Assembly: GCA_965657795.1 (NCBI GenBank) | Contig: CBFHQJ010000012.1 | Span: forward strand, 1 to 64,000 | Reading direction: 5' to 3' | Origin: SW10 sp965657795 | GTDB taxonomy: Bacteria; Verrucomicrobiota; Verrucomicrobiia; Verrucomicrobiales; Akkermansiaceae | DNA length: 64,000 nucleotides | Shown here: in pieces, positions 44,943 through 53,698 of the stretch | How positions within the stretch are numbered: position 1 is the first letter of the stretch | Layout: every line of letters starts with the position of its first letter | Translations under genes and position numbers: made by a program | Notes under the pieces: generated by a model | What the model saw: the letters and a program-made list of their open reading frames with translations, nothing else | Told to the model about the DNA's origin: nothing | Databases searched by the model: none

Positions 44943-45704
44943 ATGCCACTTCTTAATCTCACTCTAAAAGTCTGGCGTCAGGAAAACGCCAAATCCGAAG
45001 GCCGCATTGAGACCTACGAAGCCAAGGAGATTCCTACCTCGGCCTCGTTCCTCGAGATGATTGATATCGTCAATGAACGACTCATTCAGGACGGCGAAGA
45101 GCCCATCCACTTCGACCACGATTGTCGCGAAGGCATCTGTGGCATGTGCTCCATGACCATCAACGGTATTCCGCATTCCAAGGAACGCGGCATCACCACC
45201 TGCCAACTTCACATGCGGAAGTTCAGCAATGGCGAGACCATCTGGATCGAACCCTTCCGCGCCAACGCCTTTCCTGTCGTCAAAGACCTTGTCACCGACC
45301 GCAGCTCTTTCGACCGCATCATCGCCTCCGGCGGCTACATCAGCGTCCGCACCGGTTCAGCGCCGGATGCCCACGCTATCCAAATTCCCAAGGCCGATGC
45401 CGATGCCGCTTTCGATGCAGCCGCCTGTATCGGGTGCGGAGCCTGTGTCGCCGCCTGTAAAAATGCTTCAGCCATGCTATTTGTCTCGGCAAAGGCTTCC
45501 CACCTCAACCACCTGCCCCAGGGCCAGTCCGAGAAAGACCAACGCGTCCTCCGTATGGTCGGCCAAATGGACGAAGAAGGCTTCGGCAATTGCACCAACC
45601 AGTTCGAATGCGAAGCGGTCTGCCCGAAGGAAATCAGTGCCAGCCACATCGCCAAGCTCAACCGCGACTACTTGGCAGCCAGCGCGAGAGACTCGGTCTC
45701 ATAG
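44943..45704 (+). CDS. sdhB: Succinate dehydrogenase iron-sulfur subunit
   Basis: A 253-residue protein that moves electrons from SdhA to SdhC. The N-terminal 2Fe-2S domain has Cys61, Cys66, Cys69 (DCREGICGMCS) and Cys87. The C-terminal domain has Cys162, Cys165, Cys168 and Cys172 (CIGCGACVAACKNASAML) for 4Fe-4S and then CTNQFECEAVCPKEI for the 3Fe-4S cluster. The last 18 residues (IAKLNRDYLAASARDSVS) recur almost unchanged about 4 kb downstream in a fragment with no rest of the gene. Last gene of sdhCAB; a terminator follows 27 bases after the stop. Confidence 0.97.
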   Translation: MPLLNLTLKVWRQENAKSEGRIETYEAKEIPTSASFLEMIDIVNERLIQDGEEPIHFDHDCREGICGMCSMTINGIPHSKERGITTCQLHMRKFSNGETIWIEPFRANAFPVVKDLVTDRSSFDRIIASGGYISVRTGSAPDAHAIQIPKADADAAFDAAACIGCGACVAACKNASAMLFVSAKASHLNHLPQGQSEKDQRVLRMVGQMDEEGFGNCTNQFECEAVCPKEISASHIAKLNRDYLAASARDSVS

Positions 45705-45731
45705 ACCTGACTCAGATTCTAATTTCCCTTC

Positions 45732-45761
45732 AAAAGCCTCCAGTCACGGAGGCTTTTTTTT
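45732..45761 (+). terminator. Rho-independent terminator after sdhB
   Basis: A perfect 10-bp stem (AAAAGCCTCC / GGAGGCTTTT) around AGTCAC, followed by a T-run. An almost identical terminator with the same stem lies at 49714-49741 behind the sdhB relic. Confidence 0.95.
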
Positions 45762-46027
45762 ATGACCTTATCGTAAGCGCCCGAGCGGACCCGGGTGAAT
45801 GATCTCCAAAGTGGTTCGACGGAGGCATTGTGACCTGTTTGCCTTCTCACCAATTGACCAGGGGCCAACGCGGACACTCGCTTTTACAACTTGGCCAATC
45901 AAATCTTAATGCTGCGCTATTTTACCGAATGCGACCCTGAATAGATTAAAAAATCATTTTCCCCGTATCCTCGTTCACTACAATGAACGGAGGGTTAAAT
46001 TACTCCTCTTCATTGACCCATTCGATC
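45762..46027. other. Gap between the sdhB terminator and the beta-helix gene
   Basis: No open reading frame with coding character was seen. The last part is A/T-rich and has an inverted repeat TCGTTCA (45971-45977) / TGAACG (45984-45989) about 40 bases before the next start, which could be an operator. Nothing else is recognisable. Confidence 0.4.
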
Positions 46028-48719
46028 ATGAAATATCGATTCGCGTATCCTGCCACGTTTCTTGCGACCGCCCTCTCGCTCGCCCTCTCGCTTTCTGCCG
46101 CCCGCGCCGGAGAAGTCACAGTCACGGCCGATGACGGAGCCGGCTCTCTCCGGCAACAAGTTCTTGCCACCGGAGCAGGCGGCACCATCACCTTTGCCCA
46201 GGCGCTCGACGGTAGCACCATCTCTCTCCACAGGCCAACTCCTCATCGACAAGAATCTCACCATTGATGCCTCCATGCTCCCCAATGGCATTACCATTGA
46301 TGCCGAAGGAAGTTCCCGGGTCTTCGAAGTCGAGTCAGGGGTCACCGCTAGCTTTTCATCATTCACCATCACCGGTGGCCGCACCGCCGACGGTGTCAAT
46401 GGGAGTGACGGAACCAACGGGAATTTGCTGGTTTCGGGTGGCCCGGGAAGCCCCGGCGAGGCCAGCGCCCCTGGCGGGGGGATCTCCAATGCCGGAACGC
46501 TGGAGTTAAATGGGGTCACTCTCTACAATTGCGCCACAGGAAATGGAGGTAACGGTGGAAATGGCGGATCGGGGTTACTCCAAGGTGCAGGTGGCTCAGG
46601 GGGTGCCTCCGGCCATGGTGGCGGGATCTACAACGAGGGAACCGTCATCGTTCTCAACAGCACCATCGTCAACAACGAAACCGGTACCGGAGGGAACCCC
46701 GGGACCGGCGGGATTTTTCCACTTGGCGGACCGAGTGGATCAGGCGGCGGGATCTACAACGGCGGCACCTTGACCCTCGATCATGCCACCATCACCGGTA
46801 ATATGACGGGTTCCCCACACCCGGACACCTTCGCGCCCACTCTGGGAGGTGGAGTCTTCGACGCTTCCCAGCTCACTCTCCGGAACACCGTCATCGCGCA
46901 AAATTCCGCGCAAAATAGCCCTGATCTTTCTGGCCGTGTCGAAGACCGGGCCGGGATCAACTTCGTCGGAGATCCAGGTGACGCGACTGGTCTTGGCACC
47001 GTTGACAACGATTATCTCACCGGCGACCCGCAGCTTGGCGATCTTCAAGACCACGGAGGACCAACCATGACCTGTGCCCCGCTCGACGGCTCACCGCTGG
47101 TCGATGCCGGAAGCCCCACTCTCCATATAGACCAGCGTGGGGCATCCCGGCCCTTTGGGGGCAGCGTTGATATCGGAGCAGTGGAGACCTTCATCGCTCA
47201 CATCAAATTCAATGCCGGCGGCAACAACGACGGCACCTCCTGGGCAAACGCCTACCCCGATCTCCAATCCGCCCTCACTGCGGATCCTTGGCCAAGTCAG
47301 ATCTGGGTTGCCCAAGGTATCTACTATCCGGACATCACTGGAGATACCGACAGCGACCTTCGAGAGGCCACTTTTCAACTCAAGAATGAAGTGGCCCTTT
47401 ATGGAGGATTTCCGAACACCGGCACTCCCACTTTTACAGATCGCGATTTTATTACACACACCACCATCCTCTCCGGCGACATCGATCAAAACGACGGTGA
47501 TGATTTCGCCAACAGCGATGGCAACGCTTACCACGTTCTCACTGGATCAGATACCAATGCGACTACAATTCTCGATGGCTTCACTATCTCCTCAGGGAAT
47601 GCCGATGACCCTAATTTGCCCTTTGCCGCAGGCGGAGGACTCTATAGTGAAAGGGGCTCGCCCACCCTCACCAATTGCTCGTTCACTGGCAATTATGGTG
47701 ACTTTGGTGGCGGGGTTTACAACAGCTTCGCCTCACCAAGTCTCACCAACTGCACGTTTTCTGATAATCATGCTGTATTAGGAGGCGGAATTTATAGCCA
47801 GAACGGCTCCTCATGCCGTGTTACCAACTGCTTGTTCTCTGGCAATCGTGCCAGCGCCGGCGGCGGGCTGTATAACCTTCTTTCCTCGCTTACCCTCACG
47901 AGCTGCACCTTTTCTGGTAATCGTGCCGACGGTGGTGGTGGAGTTTACAACGATGGGCGTCCGGTTACGCTTAGCTATTGCGTCATTTGGAACAACCGCG
48001 ATCAGAGCGGAACCGGCACATCAAGAGCCTCGGCGTTTAACACCACACTTTTATCGTCAAACTACTCCTACTGCCTGATCCAAGGACAAAACCCAACTGG
48101 CATTGGAAACCTCGACGGCACCGATCCAGCCAACGACCCGCTCTTTGTTCTCCCCGTGAATCCTAATGCGGCTCCTACCACCGGCGGCGACTTCCGACTG
48201 CAGGAAGGCTCCCCCGCGCTCGATGCTGGAGACGACTCCAAAAATAACACCACCACCGACCTCGCCGGAAACCCGCGCAAGGTCGGGATCATAGATCTCG
48301 GCGCCTATGAGGGAGCGGTCTCTCCCACCGAGTTCCTTCCGCTCCTCTGGGAAACCGATCTCGATGGCGACGGATCTTCCTACGGCGTCGAACTCGCCCT
48401 CGGCACCGACCCGAATGTTTGGAACCGTCAACCGCTTGGTGACTTCACTCCGGACGGCAACGGCGACCCTGCGTTCAGTTTCTCAAGAGAGCCCAACCCA
48501 GCGGGCAACTACATACTCAAGGTCATGCGTTCGCCCGACCTCACTCCGGGTAGCTTTACGGAAATTTTCCGCATCACCCCCAATAGTGGCGGGAACGCGA
48601 CTGAGGCAGGGAACAGCTTCTTTGTGATCGGAAATGCCGTCACCTTGATCGACTTCGACTCTCCTGCGGGCGCTTCTTACTACCGCCTGGAAGCCGAATA
48701 CGTCGCACCCCGGCTGTAA
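46028..48719 (+). CDS. Secreted right-handed beta-helix (choice-of-anchor Q) protein, frameshifted near the N-terminus
   Basis: The product is split between two frames. Frame one starts at ATG 46028 with a clear signal peptide (MKYRFAYPATFLATALSLAL) and VTADDGAGSLRQQVLATG. At about 46223-46233 it must shift to a second frame that continues STGQLLIDKNLTIDAS to the stop at 48719. Together these match the usual start of choice-of-anchor Q beta-helix proteins (SLRQ...GxxITF...GQLxIDKNLTIDA), so one base seems missing. The body has many beta-helix coils (LTNCTFSDNHAVLGGGIYS, TSCTFSGNRADGGGGVYND) and Gly-rich stretches. The end has DLDGDGSSYGVELALGTDP and a verrucomicrobial C-terminal module. No catalytic motif seen. 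It is either a recent pseudogene or a sequence error. Confidence 0.75.
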
Positions 48720-49108
48720 ACAATGAATTCCTTCTGCACCAACCAAGTCCTCCAATTTTTTTAGAGATACGATCTCCCACCTTCGTGTTTCTAAATGCCT
48801 GGCAACTTCTACCATGGCATCTTTTTGGCCGTTCAGGGTAGATGCCGGCCTAAATTTTCCGTCTTAGAAAAATTGATCGTTGAAAATGATTCAAGGGTCC
48901 GAGCGGTCCCATGAGCCTGATGATGGAAGGCGGGGGCGCGAGATGCCCCCCGAAGCCCTGAAGAGCGCCGGTATCGAGGAGATCTTAGAATAGGCAGAGA
49001 ACTTTGAGAAAAATCAAAACGCCTGACTAAACACCTTAAACAATTGCCACCAATTGCGTTGGGTGATCTCCAGCCAAGTCGGAGAGATCTCATCTCAACC
49101 TCAAGCAA
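48720..49108. other. Gap with hairpin and a decayed reading frame
   Basis: Between the beta-helix protein and the 4-TM protein. It holds a GGGGGC (48932-48937) / GCCCCC (48945-48950) hairpin without T-run, and a reading frame that looks coding but is broken by an internal stop (described separately). No other gene was found. Confidence 0.5.
48901..49026 (+). pseudogene. Remnant of an unidentified coding sequence
   Basis: One frame reads SHEPDDGRRGREMPPEALKS then AGIEEILE, an in-frame TAG at 48991, and AENFEKNQNA up to a TGA at 49024-49026. The residues look protein-like, and replacing the TAG by a sense codon would give a smooth helix ending LE-x-AENF. A similar LFEQAENFKANRNT ending is seen at about 53520-53564. 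Family unknown; could be chance. Confidence 0.3.
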
Positions 49109-49504
49109 CTAAACCCGCTTGCTCCAGCGAAAGACGTAGACGAGGTGAAGGATGAGAGTCACGAAGGTCAACGCGACGGTGGTAATGTGCAAACTCTTCC
49201 ACAGTCCCATCTGGTCATTGTCCATGGCCCCGTTGATGACCGGAACGAGAAGGTAGCAAATCAACATGCTCACCGCGGTTGCCAGGTTCACCCGAAGCCC
49301 CGTCTTTTGCTTCCATGAGACAATCATCCCGATCAGTCCCAGCGTGCCGACCAGGGCGAAGAAGATCGGCCAAATGAACCTGAGCAGAATCGCGGCCGGT
49401 TTCACCTCGAGCGCGATGTTGATCGCAGGAGCGACCAGGGCCGATTGATAGACAATAATGGTGGCAATCGTCACGGAAAGCACGCGGGCGAAGGGAAATT
49501 TCAT
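49109..49504 (-). CDS. Four-helix integral membrane protein of unknown function
   Basis: A 131-residue protein (start at ATG 49504, MKFPFARVL; the frame is open 19 codons further). Four hydrophobic helices are visible: VLSVTIATIIVYQSALVAPA, LLRFIWPIFFALVGTLGLIG, NLATAVSMLICYLLVPVING and HITTVALTFVTLILHLVYVF. The pattern of a short polar stretch before the last helix (MDNDQMGLWKSLHITT) is loosely like DUF4149/TMEM205-type proteins, but this is not certain. It lies inside the segment bracketed by sdhB and the sdhB-tail relic. It is convergent with the beta-helix gene. Confidence 0.6.
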   Translation of the reverse strand: MKFPFARVLSVTIATIIVYQSALVAPAINIALEVKPAAILLRFIWPIFFALVGTLGLIGMIVSWKQKTGLRVNLATAVSMLICYLLVPVINGAMDNDQMGLWKSLHITTVALTFVTLILHLVYVFRWSKRV

Positions 49505-49627
49505 CTCCGCCAATATTTGACATGCCTCCGTATTGTCAAGGTCGACCGACCCCTCGTTCACTGCGGGAAGGCAAGATCAGCATGATCATTCACATCGTGG
49601 AGACCGCCCGGTTTTTGCGCCGCCTGT

Positions 49628-49684
49628 ATCGCCAAACTGAACCGCGAATACCTCGCCGCGAGCGCGCGCGATTCGGTCTCGTAG
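49628..49684 (+). pseudogene. Relic of a second sdhB 3' end
   Basis: This frame reads IAKLNREYLAASARDSVS then TAG. The intact SdhB tail (45648-45704) is IAKLNRDYLAASARDSVS then TAG: 17 of 18 residues are identical. At DNA level 46 of 57 bases match and 10 of the 11 differences are silent. Just upstream, GCAAGATCAGC...CACATCG (about 49571-49598) may be a more degraded piece of the preceding sdhB codons, but the rest of sdhB is missing. A terminator with the same stem as the one after sdhB follows at the same distance (29 bases versus 27). It therefore is the end of a diverged sdhB, not a new gene. Confidence 0.85.
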
Positions 49685-49713
49685 GTTCGGTTAATTCCGC
49701 TTTATCTACTTTC

Positions 49714-49741
49714 AAAAGCCTCCAGCAATGGAGGCTTTTTT
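49714..49741 (+). terminator. Rho-independent terminator after the sdhB relic
   Basis: Stem AAAAGCCTCC / GGAGGCTTTT (identical to that of the sdhB terminator at 45732), loop AGCAAT, followed by T. It lies between the relic and the convergent metalloprotease gene end. Confidence 0.92.
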
Positions 49742-49763
49742 ATGGGCTCGTCGATATCGCGAA

Positions 49764-52700
49764 TCAACGGTCCCATCGAGTATACCTAAGCCGGATAAAG
49801 TGGGACTCCCTTCCCGAGGTTTGAATCTCATAAAGACTCAGCCCCGGGATCCCCAGGTAATTGTCTTCAATCTTGGTATTGTTGCTCAACCCCCGCCAGA
49901 AGCTCAAATCGGAACTCTTCTGACCGGAGACCGAGGCCCCCGATAAAACATCGAGCCGTGGATACCTCACATACAGATTCGATCCGGAGGCCCCGTAAAC
50001 AGGCTTCAAATGAGGATCTTTCGTCTTGGGATCCCCTCCCGAAACCCACTCCTCAATTGTACTGAGCCCGTCTCCATCCAGATCCACCTTCGCACCCACA
50101 ATCGTCTCATCGGTCTGTTCGAGAAAAGTGTAGTGCCCATCCAGCCAAACCTGCCAGGAGTCTTCGATCATAATCCGCCCGGTATTACTGACACTCGCCG
50201 GGTCGCTTCCCTCGAGTTGTCGCACATATAAAAGATAGGGCCCTGGAGCGACATTTTCCGGAATCATCCACGTACAGTTGTAAACGTCCCATGTTTCGAT
50301 CTCCAACCGATAGGCCCGCCCCGTTTCTTCACATTCCAGTATCGGAGCGTATTCGCCGACCTCCGGTCCCATCTGGCCGGAGACGGAAAAGACAGTGCCC
50401 GCCTTCAGGATCGTCGTCGGCCACACCTCAAGAAACGGGCGGAAAGGATCACCCCAGAGGACCTGCCCGCCATCCGACCCCACATTTGCGCCCGCTTGAA
50501 AACCTTTCGCATTCAAACGCCACTCAAAACTCTCCAAATCATCGTCCAATATCATATTGGATAGGTCTCCACGGTCGTCGTGCACATCCGGATCTTGTGA
50601 GAGAAAAACCAATTCATCTTTTCGATAACGATCCGCCTCCCCAACCTGATCATCACCCGCCAAGATCGTGTCGAAGACACCATTCGGACCAACCAAAATT
50701 CGCCCGTCGGAAAGAACATCATCTCCTGCCGCGACACTATCCAGCATCTTGTTGTCGCCTTCCGTGATATGGTCCACATCCAGAACGCTTTGCAAAATGG
50801 TATCCGGGCCCGGAGTGATCTCACCATTCACGATGACATCATCCCCGAGAACCGTGCTATCCAGGACACCGTCTCCTCCCCCGTGAATTCCCACAAGCTC
50901 GGTGACATGACGGTTCTGGGACTCCATGCTCACAAACCACGGGAAGATTGCCGCCGCTTCGACATTGCTGTCATAACCTGCAGAGGGGTAATCCCCGACA
51001 ATATCCGGTCGCCGGTAAGCAGCCGCATCCTGATCACTCCAAATCTGCTCTCCTCCCGTAAACTCCGGGGTTCGATACTCCATGAGGTAATACTGGTCCG
51101 TCCCGATACTTCCGTCGTAAATGATCACGGCACGATCGTTCGATGTGGAAATTTGCGGAGGACGAAGGTTGGCAAATCCGGGACCGTCTCGCAGATCGTA
51201 AATCTTCGGCCTGGACCACCCAAAACGCATCATGTGCCAGCCATCCAAATAGATCAAATCACTCTCTTCCTCTTCCCAGCGCAATGAGTCATTGGGCTCC
51301 CAACCTCGATTAAGAGCGTTGCAGTGCGCCAAAGTCGCGTTGTTGTTGTAACAGGAGGTCGAGTAGAGGTCGGCCATCCCAAAGTGATGAGCGACCTCGT
51401 GCGCATAAAGATCAATCCGACCCAAATGATCAGTTCCCGCGAATCGGGTCATTAAACGAATATTACCTCCGGTTTCGTATTCGACCGTTAAATCGGCCCA
51501 CCAGCTCTGCCCTCCACCCACTCCAAAATTGGACACCGCCGCGATGCACAACTCGTTCTGCCGAACGACGCCATCGCCATCGACATCGAATAAACGAAAG
51601 TCAAATCCAGTATCTGCGAGCGCCTGGACTTGTGCCGGCCTGGCATCTCCCTCAGGAACATCGCCCATCTCGATTTCAAAGGTCCCGGCATCGCTAAAAG
51701 TGAAACTCTGACGGGACATCTCTGCGAACCAATCGACCAAATTAGGCTGACCCGGGCCAAAAAAGATCGAATCAAAAAAATCCCGATCTCTCCCCAACTC
51801 TTCTCCAAAAGCAGGACGGTCAGAGAAGGTAAACAATCCCAAAACCATGGGCACCTCCTGGCGCGGCGGCCGTGAATCAACAGGCGGAAGAACCTCTCTT
51901 CCCATCGTGCCAAATCCAAAGGTCACCGGATTAATCGAGTCCGGCGGAGCATGCCCGCCCGTGAGACCGATTTTCACATCCCCGTTATTTCCTCCCGAAA
52001 CAAAGATCGCGAAATCCTCATTCTCATCTCCATTGAATTTTCCGACTCTAATATCTTCTCCGATGTTCCTCAGACGCTTTTGCCAGATTGAATCGTCAAA
52101 TTCCCACAAAAACGAATCTCCTTCCGCCGGGATCATCCAGGTGAATCCCGAACGAAAGGAAATAGCCAGGTCATCACCCCCGCTCCCCGAAAACGGACCT
52201 GCCATCACTTCCGCCGATTCGCTGAATGGCACCAGTTCGGCCCAAAACTCCTCGTTACCGAATTCATCACCTTTCGACTTCGCCACCAGGACATCCCCGG
52301 TCACAGTCCCCCTCGCCTGGAATCCCGCCAGGTCATCGCGCCCATCTCCGTCATAATCGCCGACCACCACCCGATCGACTCCAAATCCGTCCCTCCAAAT
52401 TCTCGCGACCCCAAAGGCACGACTTCCATCGGAGAGGGCCACCCGCACCTCCCCGCTCGTCGGGTCATGGGAAACAATATCATCCCGTCCGTCTCCATCA
52501 AAATCCCCTACATGCGGAACTCCTTTTCCTTCCGCAAAATCCCGAATCCAGATCGAGGACGCCCCGAAGCTACTCCCATTGGAAAGCGCCACGTAAACCA
52601 CCCCGCTCGTTCCATGGAGAAAGGTAGCGATGTCATCCCGTCCATCTCCGTTGAAATCTCCAATCCTGAGCGTCTCATCATTGATGCCAAAAAAGGGATG

Positions 52701-53036
52701 CCAAAGCGTCCGGGTTCCAAATGAGCCCCCTTCGTTCAACGAGACATAAGCATCGCCACTCAAAGCCCCCCCGTATTCGCTTCGAAAAAACGTGATCAAA
52801 TCATCCAAGCCATCCCCGTTGAAATCTCCCGTCTCCGCCACCTCTTCTCCAAAAGAAAACCCCGTCTTCCAAACCGTTGGAAGCGGCACTCCATACGGTC
52901 GGTAAGTCTGCCCAATCGCTGCCGCCCCGAGCAAATTCATGGCGCCCCCAAACCCGCCAACCACCGCAGAATGAGCGGAATACCAAAAAAATTCACTCCC
53001 CGACCTATCTGAAAGCATCGCGAAAGGCAATTTCAT
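49764..53036 (-). CDS. Secreted FG-GAP repeat / M6-like zinc metalloprotease
   Basis: A 1090-residue protein. Residues about 65-370 are FG-GAP/VCBS repeats that form a propeller with Ca-binding loops (DFNGDGLDDLITF, DFNGDGRDDIATF, DFDGDGRDDIVSH, DYDGDGRDDLAGF). Residues about 395-700 are an M6-like (immune inhibitor A type) protease: LGLFTFSDRPAFGEEL, FFGPGQPNLVDWFAEMS, and the zinc site HEVAHHFGMADLY with His546, Glu547 and His550. A short repeat series follows (DGVLDSTVLGDDVIVNG, DNKMLDSVAAGDDVLSDG, GPNGVFDTILAGDDQ; about 730-830). The C-terminus has DLDGDGLSTIEEWVSGGDP and SSDLSFWRGL. The first ATG (53036) does not give a clean signal peptide; a start at the in-frame ATG near 52940 is possible. 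Likely an extracellular protease; substrate unknown. Confidence 0.85.
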   Translation of the reverse strand: MKLPFAMLSDRSGSEFFWYSAHSAVVGGFGGAMNLLGAAAIGQTYRPYGVPLPTVWKTGFSFGEEVAETGDFNGDGLDDLITFFRSEYGGALSGDAYVSLNEGGSFGTRTLWHPFFGINDETLRIGDFNGDGRDDIATFLHGTSGVVYVALSNGSSFGASSIWIRDFAEGKGVPHVGDFDGDGRDDIVSHDPTSGEVRVALSDGSRAFGVARIWRDGFGVDRVVVGDYDGDGRDDLAGFQARGTVTGDVLVAKSKGDEFGNEEFWAELVPFSESAEVMAGPFSGSGGDDLAISFRSGFTWMIPAEGDSFLWEFDDSIWQKRLRNIGEDIRVGKFNGDENEDFAIFVSGGNNGDVKIGLTGGHAPPDSINPVTFGFGTMGREVLPPVDSRPPRQEVPMVLGLFTFSDRPAFGEELGRDRDFFDSIFFGPGQPNLVDWFAEMSRQSFTFSDAGTFEIEMGDVPEGDARPAQVQALADTGFDFRLFDVDGDGVVRQNELCIAAVSNFGVGGGQSWWADLTVEYETGGNIRLMTRFAGTDHLGRIDLYAHEVAHHFGMADLYSTSCYNNNATLAHCNALNRGWEPNDSLRWEEEESDLIYLDGWHMMRFGWSRPKIYDLRDGPGFANLRPPQISTSNDRAVIIYDGSIGTDQYYLMEYRTPEFTGGEQIWSDQDAAAYRRPDIVGDYPSAGYDSNVEAAAIFPWFVSMESQNRHVTELVGIHGGGDGVLDSTVLGDDVIVNGEITPGPDTILQSVLDVDHITEGDNKMLDSVAAGDDVLSDGRILVGPNGVFDTILAGDDQVGEADRYRKDELVFLSQDPDVHDDRGDLSNMILDDDLESFEWRLNAKGFQAGANVGSDGGQVLWGDPFRPFLEVWPTTILKAGTVFSVSGQMGPEVGEYAPILECEETGRAYRLEIETWDVYNCTWMIPENVAPGPYLLYVRQLEGSDPASVSNTGRIMIEDSWQVWLDGHYTFLEQTDETIVGAKVDLDGDGLSTIEEWVSGGDPKTKDPHLKPVYGASGSNLYVRYPRLDVLSGASVSGQKSSDLSFWRGLSNNTKIEDNYLGIPGLSLYEIQTSGRESHFIRLRYTRWDR

Positions 53037-53271
53037 TCCTCGCCGCGAAATGACTCCGGCGATCTTCCCGACATTGAAGCCGGGACACCCATTTGAGCTC
53101 TTTCAGACCGTCTCCCAACGCACGGAATGTCGATTCTTGTCTTCCTTGGACGGATTTTGATTTTAAGTTCGCAAACACTTTCGGGCCTCGTTCTCCACCC
53201 ACTGCCTCGCACCCCCGCCTTCCAGCACCCCCATTCGCTCTCTCAAATATTGCTTCAGAGCCGCTCTTACC

Positions 53272-53564
53272 TTGAGCTTCAAAACTCCCCCCCTGCCCAA
53301 CCGGAAATCCAACTTCAAGGCCTCGATCCGCTTTCCCCACACCCGTGGGGATGCCCCGATTCACTGGCTTCCCGTTCTCCTCTGTGACGATGCTGATTTC
53401 CTCAGTTTTGGTGATAACGATCCAGAAGCCTTGAAAAAGATCTTCACCGAAATGTGCCAGCTCACGCCAGCACAAAACAAACTCTCCAAGCAAACTCTCC
53501 AAGCAAACTCTCCAAGCAACTCTTCGAGCAGGCGGAGAACTTTAAAGCGAATCGGAACACTTAA
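53272..53564 (+). pseudogene. Reading-frame remnant disrupted by a 13-bp repeat expansion
   Basis: The frame reads HWLPVLLCDDADFLSFGDND then PEALKKIFTEMCQLTPAQNK, and LSKQ, after which the 13-bp repeat throws the frame off. If two of the three repeat copies are removed (26 bases), it continues in phase as LSKQLFEQAENFKANRNT to TAA at 53562-53564. This suggests an old gene end that was broken by repeat growth. No family was recognised, and no start codon with coding support is seen upstream. Confidence 0.35.
53478..53516 (+). repeat. 13-bp tandem repeat (3 copies)
   Basis: CAAACTCTCCAAG is repeated three times without change, followed by a diverged copy (CAACTCTTCGAG). Unit length is not a multiple of three, so each copy shifts the reading frame. 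Confidence 0.9.
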
Positions 53565-53698
53565 AATCTCCGGTAAAAATCGGCCCAGCATCTACACTAC
53601 TCCCGCGACGGACTTCGGCGAGACCATTCCTCTCTCCCTGGCAGCCAAGAGCCTGATTCCCCCCTTGGCTTTTTCAGAAAATCGAGCAGGGTTTCGGC

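Larger units (their letters stand above)
53037..53698. other. Non-coding/decayed region between metalloprotease and S41 protease genes
   Basis: 662 bp without an intact gene. It contains a reading-frame remnant (53272-53564) and a 13-bp minisatellite, described separately. The rest shows nothing recognisable; promoters for the two divergent genes should lie at its ends. Confidence 0.5.

Noticed and set aside
46530..46780. Gly-rich DNA repeats in the beta-helix gene as a tandem repeat array
   Set aside because: Irregular GGAAATGGAGG-type units encode Gly/Asn-rich protein loops; explained by the protein.
49522..49824. Plus-strand open frame of 100 codons over the sdhB relic
   Set aside because: It is not in the frame of the conserved SdhB tail and has no homologous features.
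53005..53502. Minus-strand open frame overlapping the metalloprotease start
   Set aside because: No motif, overlaps the protease N-terminus and the repeat region.
53478..53516. CRISPR-like array
   Set aside because: 13-bp units are directly adjacent without spacers; simple minisatellite.
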